From Oasisia sp. SBJ-2009 (taxonomy: Eukaryota; Annelida; Polychaeta; Sabellida; Siboglinidae): a stretch of 64,000 bases of DNA. The stretch is from positions 45,147,462-45,211,461 of the forward strand of contig OZ024862.1 in the NCBI GenBank assembly GCA_964017155.1. The letters are read 5' to 3'. The notes under the pieces were generated by a model. The model saw only the letters and a program-made list of their open reading frames with translations. It searched no databases and had not been told where the DNA came from. A program made the translations under genes and the position numbers. Below, piece after piece: positions 42,461 to 53,175 of this stretch; the first letter of the stretch is position 1, and each line of letters begins with the position of its first letter.

Positions 42461-44587
42461 ATGCGTCGCCAGCACCTGAGAGCTGCGTTAGTCGCGAAAA
42501 TAAGTAATGTAATCGCTGCGCCGATGGCCCTAATACTGGTTCTTGTGTCAATCTACAGTATAAGGGCTGGACAAATTGGTGGTCGTTACAGACGACTTTC
42601 CAAGTGTTCGCTAAAGTGCTTGAATGGAGGAACGTGTAAGCTTAGTTCTAACGGGACAGCGTATTGCCAGTGTCCGCGAGGAACTGATCTCCCGCTTTGC
42701 CACAACGTAACGGTTTGGTCGGCTGGAAAAAACGCAATGCAATCCACAGTTGCACAGCCTCAGCTTGGCGCTTCCTGTGCTGTTGACAGGTTAGGATCTG
42801 ATTCCCCTTGCTCACTCACCGCGAGACACAAACATCCCTGGTGGAGGGTACATCTGGGATTAGTGCTGGGAGTTCGGAGAGTGCAACTAGAGACGAAGGA
42901 TTCTGCAAATGTTTCGTTTGTGGATGTTAAAGTTGGCATCTACCGCGGCGTGTACGGGTTGTGTGAATACTCAAACAATGTTCGTTTCGTTGGAAGATAC
43001 TACGATTGTCATGACCATTTAGGAGACGTCGTGGCGTTGATAGTCGAACATGAACATGAAATGCAGTTGTCGTTGTGCGAAGTGTCCGTTTATGGAGAAC
43101 CTCATCTTGGATCCCCGTGTTGGAGCAATCCCTGCGCTAATGGGGGAAGTTGCAAGCCAGTTGCATGTTATTATACGTGTGTCTGCCCAAACAGTTGGTC
43201 TGGAACAAACTGCGAAGGAAAGAATTGGGCATACCATGCAGTCACCTTGATGCGAAAGAATTCCGGCGAACTGCCAAGCCATGCTGATAATATTGTTGAT
43301 GGAAATAGAGAAGATATGATGAGGCATGGCAATAATAACCTATGTTCAGCATCCACGTTAATTAGAGATCCATGGTATTTGGTTGGTGTTTCTACCGTGA
43401 TCGAAATAAGACAGATGTTATTGGTGAATCGCCAGGATTGTTGTTCATCGTATATGTATAATTTCGATGTTTTAATTAACGATGCCAAGCTATGTGGAGC
43501 CAGGCGACATAACATGTCAGGTGTTGCATGGAAATATATCTGGTGTGTTCCTGTTGTTATAGGAAGTATTGTGCAAATTACGTTTTACGGTCTTCTGGTC
43601 ATTTCTTTGTGCGAAGTGGAAATATATGGTGTCCCAGTGCCATGTCGGAGCAATCCATGCAATAATGGAAAAACGTGTCGCCGAATTGGGATTAACAATT
43701 CTTACGAATGTCTCTGCCCATCTGGTTTCAATGGTTCTAACTGCATTGATGCAATTCCATGCTGGAGTACACCGTGTCACAATGGTGGCTCCTGCCGAAA
43801 TACCAAAATGCGGAACGTCTATCAGTGCTTCTGTCAAGGTAACACGACGGGTTCAAATTGTGAAGATTTCAAGCCATGCTGGAGCAATCCGTGTCACAAT
43901 GGTGGCTCTTGCCGAAATACTGAAATGTCGAACGTCTATCAGTGCTTCTGCCCTGGAAACACGACGGGTTCAAATTGTGAAGATTTCAAGCCATGCTGGA
44001 GCAATCCGTGTCACAATGGTGGCTCTTGCCGAAATACTGAAATGTCGAACGTCTATCAGTGCTTCTGTCCTGGAAACACGACGGGTTCAAATTGTGAAGA
44101 TTTCAAGCCATGCTGGAGCAATCCGTGCGACAACGGTGGCACTTGCACGGAGAACGATGCTTCTTACACGTGTAAATGCTCGTCGAAATGGACAGGAACA
44201 AATTGCAGTCTAGTGAAAGATCATACTAAAGAACAAAAGGAAGTAAAACAAAAGCCTAAAGAACAAAATGAAGTAAATAAAACAACTAAAGAACAAAACG
44301 AAGTAAAACAAAAGCCTAAAGAACAAAAGAAAGTAACGGGGATGTCTGCGATGATGAAGGTGATTATCGGTACGGCGGTTGGTATAGGCGTTGTGGTTGC
44401 TGCAGGATGTGGCGTAGCTGCCTGTGGTGCGTGTCCGACTAAAAGAGATATAGCAGCAAAATTGGCAGCCGCCAGGGGAATGAAATCAGTAAGATCGAGA
44501 GTACAGAGAAGCACGGAGTTAGGAGACGACGATGAAGAGGAAGATGAAGAGGAAGATGAAGAGGAAGATGCGGTGTCATCGATTTGA
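42461..44587 (+). CDS. EGF / F-type lectin single-pass membrane protein (copy 2, 708 aa)
   Basis: Uninterrupted 708-codon frame. Order: hydrophobic signal segment (about residues 18-36), EGF 1 (CLNGGTC, 48-80), F-type lectin-like domain 1 (81-212; HKHPWWRVHLG), EGF 2 (218-250), F-type lectin-like domain 2 (252-392; NRQDCCSSYMYNFDV), EGF 3 and 4, then EGF 5 and 6, which are 117-bp tandem units at 43868-43984 and 43985-44101, EGF 7 (548-585), a KEQ-rich hydrophilic linker, a transmembrane helix (about 634-656, GTAVGIGVVVAA) and an acidic cytoplasmic tail (DDDEEEDEEEDEEED). F-type lectin (FTP) domains bind fucosylated glycans, and NR.DCC is their hallmark; domain 1 lacks it. The domain order suggests a cell-surface glycan-binding or adhesion receptor, possibly immune. 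That role is inference. The absence of introns is unusual for such a modular protein and may mean a retrogene origin. Confidence 0.85.
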   Translation: MRRQHLRAALVAKISNVIAAPMALILVLVSIYSIRAGQIGGRYRRLSKCSLKCLNGGTCKLSSNGTAYCQCPRGTDLPLCHNVTVWSAGKNAMQSTVAQPQLGASCAVDRLGSDSPCSLTARHKHPWWRVHLGLVLGVRRVQLETKDSANVSFVDVKVGIYRGVYGLCEYSNNVRFVGRYYDCHDHLGDVVALIVEHEHEMQLSLCEVSVYGEPHLGSPCWSNPCANGGSCKPVACYYTCVCPNSWSGTNCEGKNWAYHAVTLMRKNSGELPSHADNIVDGNREDMMRHGNNNLCSASTLIRDPWYLVGVSTVIEIRQMLLVNRQDCCSSYMYNFDVLINDAKLCGARRHNMSGVAWKYIWCVPVVIGSIVQITFYGLLVISLCEVEIYGVPVPCRSNPCNNGKTCRRIGINNSYECLCPSGFNGSNCIDAIPCWSTPCHNGGSCRNTKMRNVYQCFCQGNTTGSNCEDFKPCWSNPCHNGGSCRNTEMSNVYQCFCPGNTTGSNCEDFKPCWSNPCHNGGSCRNTEMSNVYQCFCPGNTTGSNCEDFKPCWSNPCDNGGTCTENDASYTCKCSSKWTGTNCSLVKDHTKEQKEVKQKPKEQNEVNKTTKEQNEVKQKPKEQKKVTGMSAMMKVIIGTAVGIGVVVAAGCGVAACGACPTKRDIAAKLAAARGMKSVRSRVQRSTELGDDDEEEDEEEDEEEDAVSSI

Positions 44588-45000
44588 GACTATATTGCAG
44601 GATCATTTCTTTAGCTATGATTTCGCAGACAACAAAGCTTCAAAACAGGCCTATCTAATGGTGTATATGTATTTATTATAAAACCTGCTATACAAATCAT
44701 ATTGTGACGTGAAGTGTACATTACCCGTACAGCTGCAGACAGGCCACACTTTACTATTAGTGATCGTAACAGTTTGAAGTTACCCAGGCGTCTGCCAAAG
44801 AGTGCAACACCGTGGAAATTAATCAATGAAATGCTTTGCGTTTTGTTTTGAATTCATTATTTTACAAGTGGATAAAGAAAGGTGACAGAAGGACAGCAAC
44901 TGGGCGGACTTTGAATGATTAAAAGCGTTTCCGGAGACAAACTACTAGAAGACAAATACAATTGATATATCTATCGATTCTTTATGTTAGTAAATGTGTA
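44588..45000. other. 3' flank of lectin copy 2 and duplication junction
   Basis: Non-coding. The polyadenylation hexamer found in copies 1 and 3 reads AATACA here. At about 44995-45001 the lectin 3' flank is joined to allantoinase intron sequence (GGCTGACGTTTCGACG, as at 40420), which is the junction of the tandem duplication. Confidence 0.75.
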
Positions 45001-45408
45001 TGGCTGACGTTTCGACGTGGGGTACAACTTGATTTTGTGCAGACGAAACATCGCGACAATAACAGTCCCGTTCCCATATTCTGCTATATGCTTTTGTTGC
45101 TTTATGATACACACTCACACATGTACGCACACGTACATGTACACGCATACTCACGCACGTAAGCGCGCTCTCGCACTCTGTATTAAAGATTAATGACAAA
45201 AGGAGGCTCCATTTAATGCAATCATTTACCTTACTTTAGAATACCTTCCCTTAGGACGGTTCTGATCGTAGGATGCTGTGTTCCTTCCTCTGTGATCAGT
45301 TCTTCGTTTTCGTAATCTAGTAATATGACATCGCGTGTTCCGATTCTATTGTTAATTATTCTTAACGGTACTTCAAAATCATGCACAATATTCTGGGTAT
45401 ATTGAATA

Positions 45409-45466
45409 GTTTTTAAGGTAGATTTGGCGCTATATAAGTTTATTTTATTTATTTATTTATACCAGA
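45409..45466 (+). mobile_element. SINE tail fragment inserted after duplication
   Basis: About 58 bp including TTGGCGCTATATAAG and a (TTTA)n end interrupts sequence that is continuous at about 40818 in the sister copy. It is therefore an insertion specific to this copy. The body is missing. Confidence 0.7.
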
Positions 45467-45562
45467 ATTTGTCTAGTCATTTGACTTTCTACTGTCGAAG
45501 ATAAGCGCGAATATGGCCAAACACATCCGCAATCAAAGTATCAATTATTTGTTTTCTTACAG

Positions 45563-46127
45563 GTTGAACCGAGTATCATCCAGCACAAGAACAAGGTCGG
45601 TGTTACTATGTTACGATCTATTTAATAATAAAACTAAACTGTTCATCATGAACATAATTAAAATAATAACAGCTAAACGAGTAATTATAATATAGCTGTA
45701 TGCGTCTAATTGTGCCATGTACTACTGTTAATTGATCAACTGCAAATATCTTAAAGTAACCGTAAATATTAAGAACGTCCACGTTTTTAAGTAAGCCAAA
45801 TTGTATGAAAGCGTGGGAAGTGGCTAATTAACATTTAATAGTTAATCAGCAAGTAACATACTTCGTGTAATGTTTGTAAGGACAGTGTTGATTGTTTGTT
45901 TGATATTATTTGTTTGTTTGTTTGTTTGTTTGTTTGTTTGTTTGTTTGTTTGTTTGTTTGTTTGTTTGTTTGTTTGTTTGTATGTGTAGGTGACACCATA
46001 CGCCGGGGAGATTCTACGAGGTGTAGTTCAACGGACGGTCGTAGCAGGCGAGACTGTCTTCGAGAACGGGGCAATATCCGATTCACCCAAAGGGCGGCTA
46101 GTCTTTCGGAAGCATATCGAGATCTGA
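45563..46127 (+). pseudogene. Allantoinase, last two exons (copy 2)
   Basis: Exons 45563-45595 and 45990-46127 match 40917-40949 and 41329-41466. The final exon ends RLVFRKHIEI and differs at a few residues from copy 1 (RLLFPKQIEI). Everything upstream of the intron break at 45001 is missing, so it is a duplicated 3' fragment with no coding capacity of its own. Confidence 0.85.
45898..45981. repeat. (TTTG)n, expanded sister array
   Basis: Same position as 41259-41320 but about five units longer, which shows change since the duplication. Confidence 0.95.
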
Positions 46128-46261
46128 CACTGTAAATAGGATCTATCAATATAGGACGTAATGAGGCATATTTTCGATTTATTTGACTTAGGTCTAGTTG
46201 ACTAATATTTCCGTTTACGTGGTGTTTGCTATTTTTCTCGTATATATAAGAAACTACAAGT

Positions 46262-46480
46262 GTGTAGTAGCGTTGGCACTGGCTAGAGCTTCGGACTGTC
46301 GACAAAGAGAATCCGGGGTCGAATTGTGCCACTCTACATTGCTCCAGTTCACTCAGCTATATGAATGAGTATCCGACAATATTATTTATGTAAACACAGT
46401 GGTAGATATGTGTATAAGAATAGTCTTCGCCCATTAATTTAATATGGATGCTTTCCAGAGAAGCCAAAATGGTGTTCGGT
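46262..46480 (+). mobile_element. Degenerate SINE copy (duplicated)
   Basis: Sister of 41613-41835, carried along by the segmental duplication. Confidence 0.7.
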
Positions 46481-46906
46481 TAAACAGGATTAAAGTTTAT
46501 ACCAAACAATTCTCATATATGAGTATTTTCTTATGGGATTACTTAGCATATACATTATAACTTGAAAGATAATGGTTGATACAAAATCAACTACCCGGTT
46601 TCTACTCGAAGTCGCTATATTGAAAAATGAATAATTGGACATATGTTGTGTACGCAGTCATAGTCATGTTTAGGGGGGCTTAGTGCAGATTGTGTTTGAT
46701 ATAAGCTTGGGCAAGGGTAGGGTCTTCGGAGACATTCAATTAGCATTGAGCGGTTTTCGTCGTTAAATTTCCGTGACTTGAAACATTACGCCAACCAAAA
46801 GCAAGTACCACCACTAGATTTAACAAGATTGCCACCTAGAGAATCAATTCTAGATGGCAGGTGGACAAGGAAGCCGTTTGGCTTATCGAGAGTCCAACCT
46901 ATCTAT

Positions 46907-49900
46907 CTAAGTATACCCTGCCCGTCTTAGGTATATGTCAATTTTATTTTTAAACATATTAACACTTCTAGCACCTACACAATCAGCTGATAATTTGTTC
47001 CATTCGTTTACTATTCTTTGGGAAAATGAAAATTTTCTAATATCTAGTCTACACTGCTTCTTTGCTAATGCAACTCCATGTCCTCTAGTCCTTCTCTCTT
47101 CCTTGACCGTGAAAAAAATATTTCTGTCAATATTTTCATACCCATTCAATATTTTAAAAACCTCAATCTGATCTCCTCTCAATCTTCTGGTTTCTAGTGT
47201 TGTTAGACCACATTCTTTTAGACGCATTTCATAACTAATATTCCTGAGTTTTGGTATCATTTTTGTTGCTCTCCTTTGTACTCTTTCTAGCATATCAATA
47301 TCCTTCTTGCGATATGGCCTCCATGCTTGTATACAATATTCTAAATGAGGCCTAACTATTGTTTTATAAAGCGGTATTATTAGTTCTTTTTCTTTGTATA
47401 CTATATTTCGCCTAATTAATCCAAGAATTTGGTTTGCCTTCGCTGCTGCAATTCCACACTGCTCTGATACCTTCATGTCAGCACTAATGGTTAAACCTAA
47501 GTCCTTTTCCTTTACAGTAGTATTTAGTACAGTACCACCCATTGTATATTGTGCATTTTCATTCCCATGTCCTGTGTGGAGGCACTTACACTTTACACTT
47601 TTTAAGTTAAACAGCATTTGCCATTTCTCAGACCATTCTATCAACTTATTTAGATCATCTTGTAAATGCTGTCTGTCTATCTGCATCACTTTTTATTTTC
47701 CTAAACACTTTTGTGTCGTCCGCAAACTTCAACACCTTGCTTGTTACGTCATCATCCAAATCATTGATATATATTAAGAATAAAATAGGTCCCAATACTG
47801 ATCCTTGCGGTACTCCACTCAAAACAGATTTCCAATTTGAAACCTCCCCATCAACTACTACTCTTTGTCTTCTATCAATAAGCCATTTTTCTATCCAGTT
47901 AATCATACTATTTCCTATGCCATGGGCCTTTAGTTTAAGTAGTAATCTTTGGTGTGGCACTTTGTCAAAGGCTTTTTTAAAATCTAAGTAGATTATATCT
48001 ACTGGTGATCCCTCATCTACCCACTTTGTGACATCTTCCAAAAAACATAACATATTTGTTAAGCATGACCTCGCTTTTAAAAACCCATGTTGAGATGTGT
48101 TTATCAATTTATTTTTAACAAGAAAATCAACCAAGTGATCTTTAATTAGTCTTTCTAATAGTTTACAAATCACCGATGTTAAACTCACTGGTCTATAGTT
48201 CTCTGACTTGCTTCTTGATCCTTTTTTAAATAATGGTATGATGTTTGCTTCTTTCCATTCTACCGGAACCACTCCTTCCTCTAATGCCAAATTGAACACT
48301 GTTGCAAGTGGTATGCTAATTTGTTCTACAATTTCCAGTAGTAATTTGGGAGGAATCCCATCCACTCCTGGTGATTTATTATCCTTCATATCTCTTATTT
48401 TCATAGCTACCATTTTTGGGGTTACAGTTAGTTGTCCTAAATAGTCACACTCTCTCCCTTCGAACTTAGTCTCTAGTACTGGTAATGTATTAATATCTTC
48501 CCTGGTAAACACCGAACTAATGTATTCATTTAGGTTTTCTGCCATTAAGAATCCCTCCGTTATTATGTTTCCATCACTACCTTCTAGTGGCCCGACCTTA
48601 TCTTGAACTTTCTGTTTACTTCGAACATACGCATAAAAACTCTTGCTGTCATGTTTTATGTTGAAAGCTATTTTTTGTTCATAGCTTCTCTTCGAATTTC
48701 GAATTTCAGCTGTAGCTTGATTAAGTGCTTCTTTATAAATGGCATAGTCTTCTTCACTTCCAGTATGTCTATATGTCTTCCACATCATTTGCTTGTACTT
48801 GATTTTTCTAATGGCTTCCTTCGATAAGTGTTTCTTCTTTGACCTTTTCCCCTGTTTTTTCAAGGGGATAAATTTGTCAACGACGCAGTCAATTTCCCTC
48901 TTTAAGATATTCCAGCATTCTGTTGCTGTCTTATTCTTCAGTGTGTTATTCCAGTCTATCTTCGCTAAATATTCCCTCATGTCCTTATATCTTCCTTTGT
49001 GAAAATTTTTCCTGTACCGTATTTTTCTGTTCCGTTCTCCTTTTACTTTGATGATAAAATGTATCTGGTTATGATCACTACATCCCAGTGGCTCACATAT
49101 ATTGACATTATCAACAAATTCCTTCTGTGAGCTCAAAACTATGTCCAACACGTTCTTGTCCCTGGTTGGTTCTAACACATGTTGAAAAAGGAAACTATCT
49201 TGTACTAAATTTAAAAACTCTTGATCCTCTCTCCCAGGACTCTGTAGCGATGTCCACTGTATATGCCCATGGTTAAAATCCCCCATAATAATACAGTCCC
49301 GTTTACTCACTTCTTTTATAGCGTTGTGCATTTTTTCATTCTCTTCTATGCTTATGTTTGGACTAGATAAACTAACCCAACAGTTAATGTTGAGTTTCCT
49401 GTAACTATGTTACACCAGACAGCTTCACATTCTGCTTCTTTTTCTAATTTTATTTCGTAAGCCTGGATGGATTCTTTAATATATAAAATAACTCCGCCTC
49501 CCCTTCTTCCTAATCTATCTTTCCTAAACATTACATATCCTGTCATTCCTAATTCGGCATCTGATATATCGGGGGTGGCCCAAGATTCAGTTATACCTAT
49601 TATGTGAGGGTCAATATCTTCTACCATAATGTTTAGTTCATTTCTTTTGTTTACTATGCTCCTTGCATTTAAACAAACACATTTATAACCAAATTTCGTA
49701 GGGCTTTCCAGGCTGTTTTTTGCTGATTTCTTTTTGCTGTCTTTAGCTATGCCTCTAGTATTTGGCTTCTCTGTGTATCCCCCCTGCGAAACTAGTTTAA
49801 AAAATTGCAACCTGTTCCTCTGTCCATAGATTGAAGCAGGTTCTCGGAGAACACTGCTGCGCCCTTTCCGCTTAGATGGAGGCCATCTCTCACGTACATA

Positions 49901-49927
49901 TCTTCCTTCCCAACAAAGTATCCCCAC
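46907..49927 (-). pseudogene. CR1 ORF2: endonuclease and reverse transcriptase
   Basis: Frames 49927-49352, 49331-47655 and 47689-46907 together cover an AP-like endonuclease (CLNARSIVNKRNEL, IGITESWA, IIMGDFNHGHIQW, GCSDHNQI) and a CR1 reverse transcriptase (NKSPGVDGIPPKLL, NYRPVSLTSVICK, YLDFKKAFDKVPHQRL, SGVPQGSVLGPILFLIYIND, FADDTKVF) with its C-terminal domain (GLTISADMKVS, LEYCIQAWRPY, RRATKMIPKL). The first break follows VGLVY and is a small indel near 49345. The second, near 47668, is a 4-bp ACAG duplication. Each is a simple lesion. Confidence 0.92.
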
Positions 49928-50882
49928 AAATCTACAAATCCAACTCCTTCTCCTTCACACATCTGCTCCACCAGAGCATTGATTGCCATCCTCTTACAGT
50001 TTCTATAGGTTGCTCCCCTTCCTCCGATTACTGGCAAGATTCCTGAGAGAATGATCTGTTCAACTCTTGTCTTCTTCAGTTTCCCTACCAACTGTCTGTA
50101 TCTTTGCACTATTCTAGTTGTCCCCTCCCTGTCTGCATTGTTCGTCCCTACATGTACTAATATAGATCCTCCCTGGCCATGCCCCAACACGTTCTCTACC
50201 CTATCTGTCACATGCTCAATCCGAGCGCCCGGAAGACAAACAACAACATTTTCTCCTTTGTTTAACGTCTTGTCCGTCTTTCGCAAAATTGAGTCGCCCA
50301 TAAAAACCCTTTCTGTTCTCAATGCACCCTCGATCACTGCTTCAGAGTAGCTCCTCCGTTTTGCATCTCCCTGGTTGCTGACTTTCCCCCCTGCCGCTTT
50401 CTCTGTTGGTCCTTTCTTTCCTGTCTCTTTTCTTCCTGACATCTTCCTTGTTATTGACTTCCGTTTGGTCATATCTACTCTCAGTTCCTTTCTTCCCTTC
50501 GTCTTTCCTCCTGTCGCATCTACTTCTATCATCTCCTGTCCCCTTGTCCCCCCCCCTCCTTCTCTACTGTCACTTTCTCCATTGTCTCCTTCATGCATGG
50601 CATGTTTTCTGTTGTTCTTTCTCCATTTGTTTTCCTTGCTATCATCCTCCCTCCTCTCTCCATCCCCTTCACAAGATCCGTTAGCTTAGCTAGCTCTGCC
50701 GTCAGACAGTCCACTTTCCAACACCCTAAACATTGGAAAGTAAACCCTTCCTCCGTTGTCTCTGACCAAGACTTTCCGCACCCCGATAAGGCAAAATCCA
50801 CCAAGCTGTGGCAGTGATCACACAGCAAGTGCCTCCTTGCCTTCACTTGCCGCTTGGAAGGTGCCATAATACGATTGATCAA
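49792..50882 (-). pseudogene. CR1 ORF1: PHD-like finger plus SGNH/GDSL esterase
   Basis: The first 117 codons (50882-50529) have a Cys-rich finger (CDHCHSL, then CGKSW, then CLGCWKVDC). The second frame (50598-49792) has a lysine-rich linker and an esterase with MGDSILRK (nucleophile block), VHVGTNNAD and DGLHLSGKG (Asp-x-x-His block). The two frames are separated by a shift at a nine-C homopolymer (50548-50556), which may be real or an assembly slip. The esterase is thought to act on lipids or acyl groups; its role in retrotransposition is not settled. Confidence 0.85.
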
Positions 50883-51120
50883 ATCAACTTAGTTTATACC
50901 AACTTAGTCTTTAGAAAGACTGTTTGTTTATTGTGTACAGCAACTGCAGCACACTACGTGTTATAAACAACTTACTACCTATGCTACCTTGAACAATAAT
51001 TTTATTCTGTAGACTAAGTATTTCTATCCGTTTAATCATCGAGTCATAAACTACCCTGTATATAGGGTAGTGACGCTCTTTTCGTTACATTTCGCGACAT
51101 GGTAACCAGCGACTCCATCC

Positions 51121-51128
51121 TATAAATA
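51121..51128 (+). promoter_or_regulatory. TATA box of lectin gene copy 3
   Basis: TATAAATA in the same context as 42263-42270. The CR1 insertion lies about 110 bp upstream, so it separated this promoter from any more distal elements. Confidence 0.6.
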
Positions 51129-51183
51129 GGAAATTAGCATTCCGTTGCCTTGTGGGATAGCACAACCGGACACGCGGGGTATT

Positions 51184-51237
51184 ATGGGCAATCTAGATAT
51201 GCTTACGTCATCGATCATTACTGTCGTGTTTTGTTAA
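51184..51237 (+). promoter_or_regulatory. Upstream ORF in 5' leader of copy 3
   Basis: Same 17-codon frame as 42326-42379, with start and stop kept. The CRE palindrome TGACGTCA is at 51251-51258. Confidence 0.4.
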
Positions 51238-51318
51238 ATCACCCACCCGCTGACGTCACCAATTTAGGGTTTACTCAAGATTATTTCCGCTACGATACCA
51301 CAATAACCTCGAACAATT

Positions 51319-53175
51319 ATGCGTCGCCAGCACCTGAGAGCTGCGTTAGTCGCGAAAATAAGTAATGTAATCGCTGCGCCGATGGCCCTAATACTGGTTC
51401 TTGTGTCAATCTACAGTATAAGGGCTGGACAAATTGGTGGTCGTTACAGACGACTTTCCAAGTGTTCGCTAAAGTGCTTGAATGGAGGAACGTGTAAGCT
51501 TAGTTCTAACGGGACAGCGTATTGCCAGTGTCCGCGGGGAACTGATCTCCCGCTTTGCCACAACGTAACGGTTTGGTCGGCTGGAAAAAACGCAATGCAA
51601 TCCACAACTTCACAGCCTCAGTTTGGCGCTTCCTGTGCGGTTGACAGGTTAGGTTCCGATTCCCCTTGCTCACTCACCGCGAGACACAAACATCCCTGGT
51701 GGAGGGTACATCTGGGATTAGTGCTGGGAGTTCGGAGAGTGCAACTAGAGACGAAGGATTCTGCAAATGTTTCGTTTGTGGATGTTAAAGTTGGCATCTA
51801 CCGCGGCGTGTACGGGTTGTGTGAGTACTCAGACAATGTTCGTTTCGTTGGAAGATACTACGATTGTCATAACCATTTAGGAGACGTCGTGGCGTTGATA
51901 GTAGAACGTGAAAATGAAATGCAGTTGTCGTTGTGCGAAGTGTCCGTTTATGGAGAACCTCATCTAGGCTCCCCGTGTTGGAGCAATCCCTGCGGTAATG
52001 GGGGAAGTTGCAAGCCAGATGGATGTTATTATACGTGTGTCTGCCCAAAGAGTTGGTCTGGAACAAACTGCGAAGGAAAGAATTGGGCATACCATGCATT
52101 CACGACTTTGATGCAGAAGGTTTCCACCGAAATTCCGGAAGTTGTTGATAATACTGTTGATGGAAACAGAGAAGATATGATGAGGCATGGCAATGATAAC
52201 CTATGTTCAGCATCCACGTTAATTACAGATCCATGGTATTTGGTTGGTGTTTCTACCCTGATCGAAATAAGACAGATGTTATTGGTGAATCGCCAGGATT
52301 GTTGTTCATTGTATATGAATAATTTCGATGTTTTAATTATCGATGACAAGCTATGTGGAGCCAGGCGACATAACATGTCAGGTGTTGCATGGAAATATAT
52401 CTGGTGTGTGCCTGTTGCTATAGGAAGAATTGTGAAAATTACGTTTTACGGTCTTCATGTCATTTCATTGTGCGAAGTGGAGATATATGGTGTCCCAGTG
52501 CCATGTCGGAACAATCCATGCAATAATGGAAAAACGTGTCGCCGAATTGGGAATACAAATTCCCATGAATGCCTCTGTCTACCGGGTTTCAATGGTTCGA
52601 ACTGCACAGAAGCAATTCCGTGCTGGAGCAATCCGTGTCGCAATGGTGGCTCCTGCCGAAATACTGAAATATCGAACGTCTATCAGTGCTTCTGTCCTGG
52701 AAACACGACGGGTTCAAATTGTGAAGATTTCAAGCTATGCTGGAGCAATCCGTGCGACAATGGTGGCACTTGCACGGAGAACGAGGCTTCTTACACGTGT
52801 AAATGCTCGTCGAAATGGACTGGAACATATTGCAGACTAGTGAAAGATCTAACTAAAGAACAAAATGAAGTAAATAAAACAACTGTAGAACAACACGAAG
52901 TAAGGGGTATGTCTATGACGACGAAGGTGCTTATCGGTATGGGGGTTGGCACAGGCGTTGTGGTAGCTGGAGGTGGCCTAGCTGCCTGTGGGGCGTGTCC
53001 GACTCAAAGCGATATAGTGTCCAAAATGGGAGCCGCCGTGGCAATGAAATCAATAAAATCGACAGTACAGGGAAGCACGGAGTTAGGAGACGACGATGAA
53101 GAGGAAGAGGATGACGAAGAGGAAGAGGAGTTATCGATGTGGGACTATATTGTAGGATCATATCTTTCGCTATGA
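51319..53175 (+). CDS. EGF / F-type lectin single-pass membrane protein (copy 3, 618 aa)
   Basis: Uninterrupted frame paralogous to 42461-44587 with the same start and the same order: signal segment, EGF, F-type lectin-like domain, EGF, second F-type lectin-like domain (NRQDCCSLYMNNFDV), then only three further EGF repeats where copy 2 has five. The KEQ-rich linker is shorter, the transmembrane helix is recoded (MGVGTGVVVAGGGLAACG) and the acidic tail reads through the position of the copy 2 stop, adding about 12 residues (MWDYIVGSYLSL). The two lectin domains are highly similar to copy 2, with clustered changes in the loop after KNWAYHA (FTTLMQKVSTEI against VTLMRKNSGELP), which may be a ligand-facing region. 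It should be an expressed surface protein; function is inference. Confidence 0.85.
   Translation: MRRQHLRAALVAKISNVIAAPMALILVLVSIYSIRAGQIGGRYRRLSKCSLKCLNGGTCKLSSNGTAYCQCPRGTDLPLCHNVTVWSAGKNAMQSTTSQPQFGASCAVDRLGSDSPCSLTARHKHPWWRVHLGLVLGVRRVQLETKDSANVSFVDVKVGIYRGVYGLCEYSDNVRFVGRYYDCHNHLGDVVALIVERENEMQLSLCEVSVYGEPHLGSPCWSNPCGNGGSCKPDGCYYTCVCPKSWSGTNCEGKNWAYHAFTTLMQKVSTEIPEVVDNTVDGNREDMMRHGNDNLCSASTLITDPWYLVGVSTLIEIRQMLLVNRQDCCSLYMNNFDVLIIDDKLCGARRHNMSGVAWKYIWCVPVAIGRIVKITFYGLHVISLCEVEIYGVPVPCRNNPCNNGKTCRRIGNTNSHECLCLPGFNGSNCTEAIPCWSNPCRNGGSCRNTEISNVYQCFCPGNTTGSNCEDFKLCWSNPCDNGGTCTENEASYTCKCSSKWTGTYCRLVKDLTKEQNEVNKTTVEQHEVRGMSMTTKVLIGMGVGTGVVVAGGGLAACGACPTQSDIVSKMGAAVAMKSIKSTVQGSTELGDDDEEEEDDEEEEELSMWDYIVGSYLSL

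Larger units (their letters stand above)
46819..51009 (-). mobile_element. Nearly full-length CR1 LINE with TAGA target duplication
   Basis: The element is absent at the sister site near 42159, where CCACTAGACTAAG is continuous. Here TAGA is present on both sides (46815-46818 and 51010-51013). Minus-strand order from 51009: short 5' leader, ORF1 (PHD-like finger and esterase), ORF2 (endonuclease, reverse transcriptase), 3' end GGTGGCAATCTTGTTAAA. ORF1 with PHD and esterase domains is a published feature of the CR1 clade. Three small frame-breaking changes are visible but no stop codons within domains, so it is young. Confidence 0.92.

Noticed and set aside
42292..42507. A 71-codon frame overlapping the lectin start, kept in both copies
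   Set aside because: It starts with TTG, and its conservation follows from the recent duplication; the ATG-started 17-codon frame is the better upstream ORF.
43019..43837. Antisense frames over the lectin genes (also 51785-52376)
   Set aside because: They overlap a strongly supported coding frame and show no domain or splice evidence.
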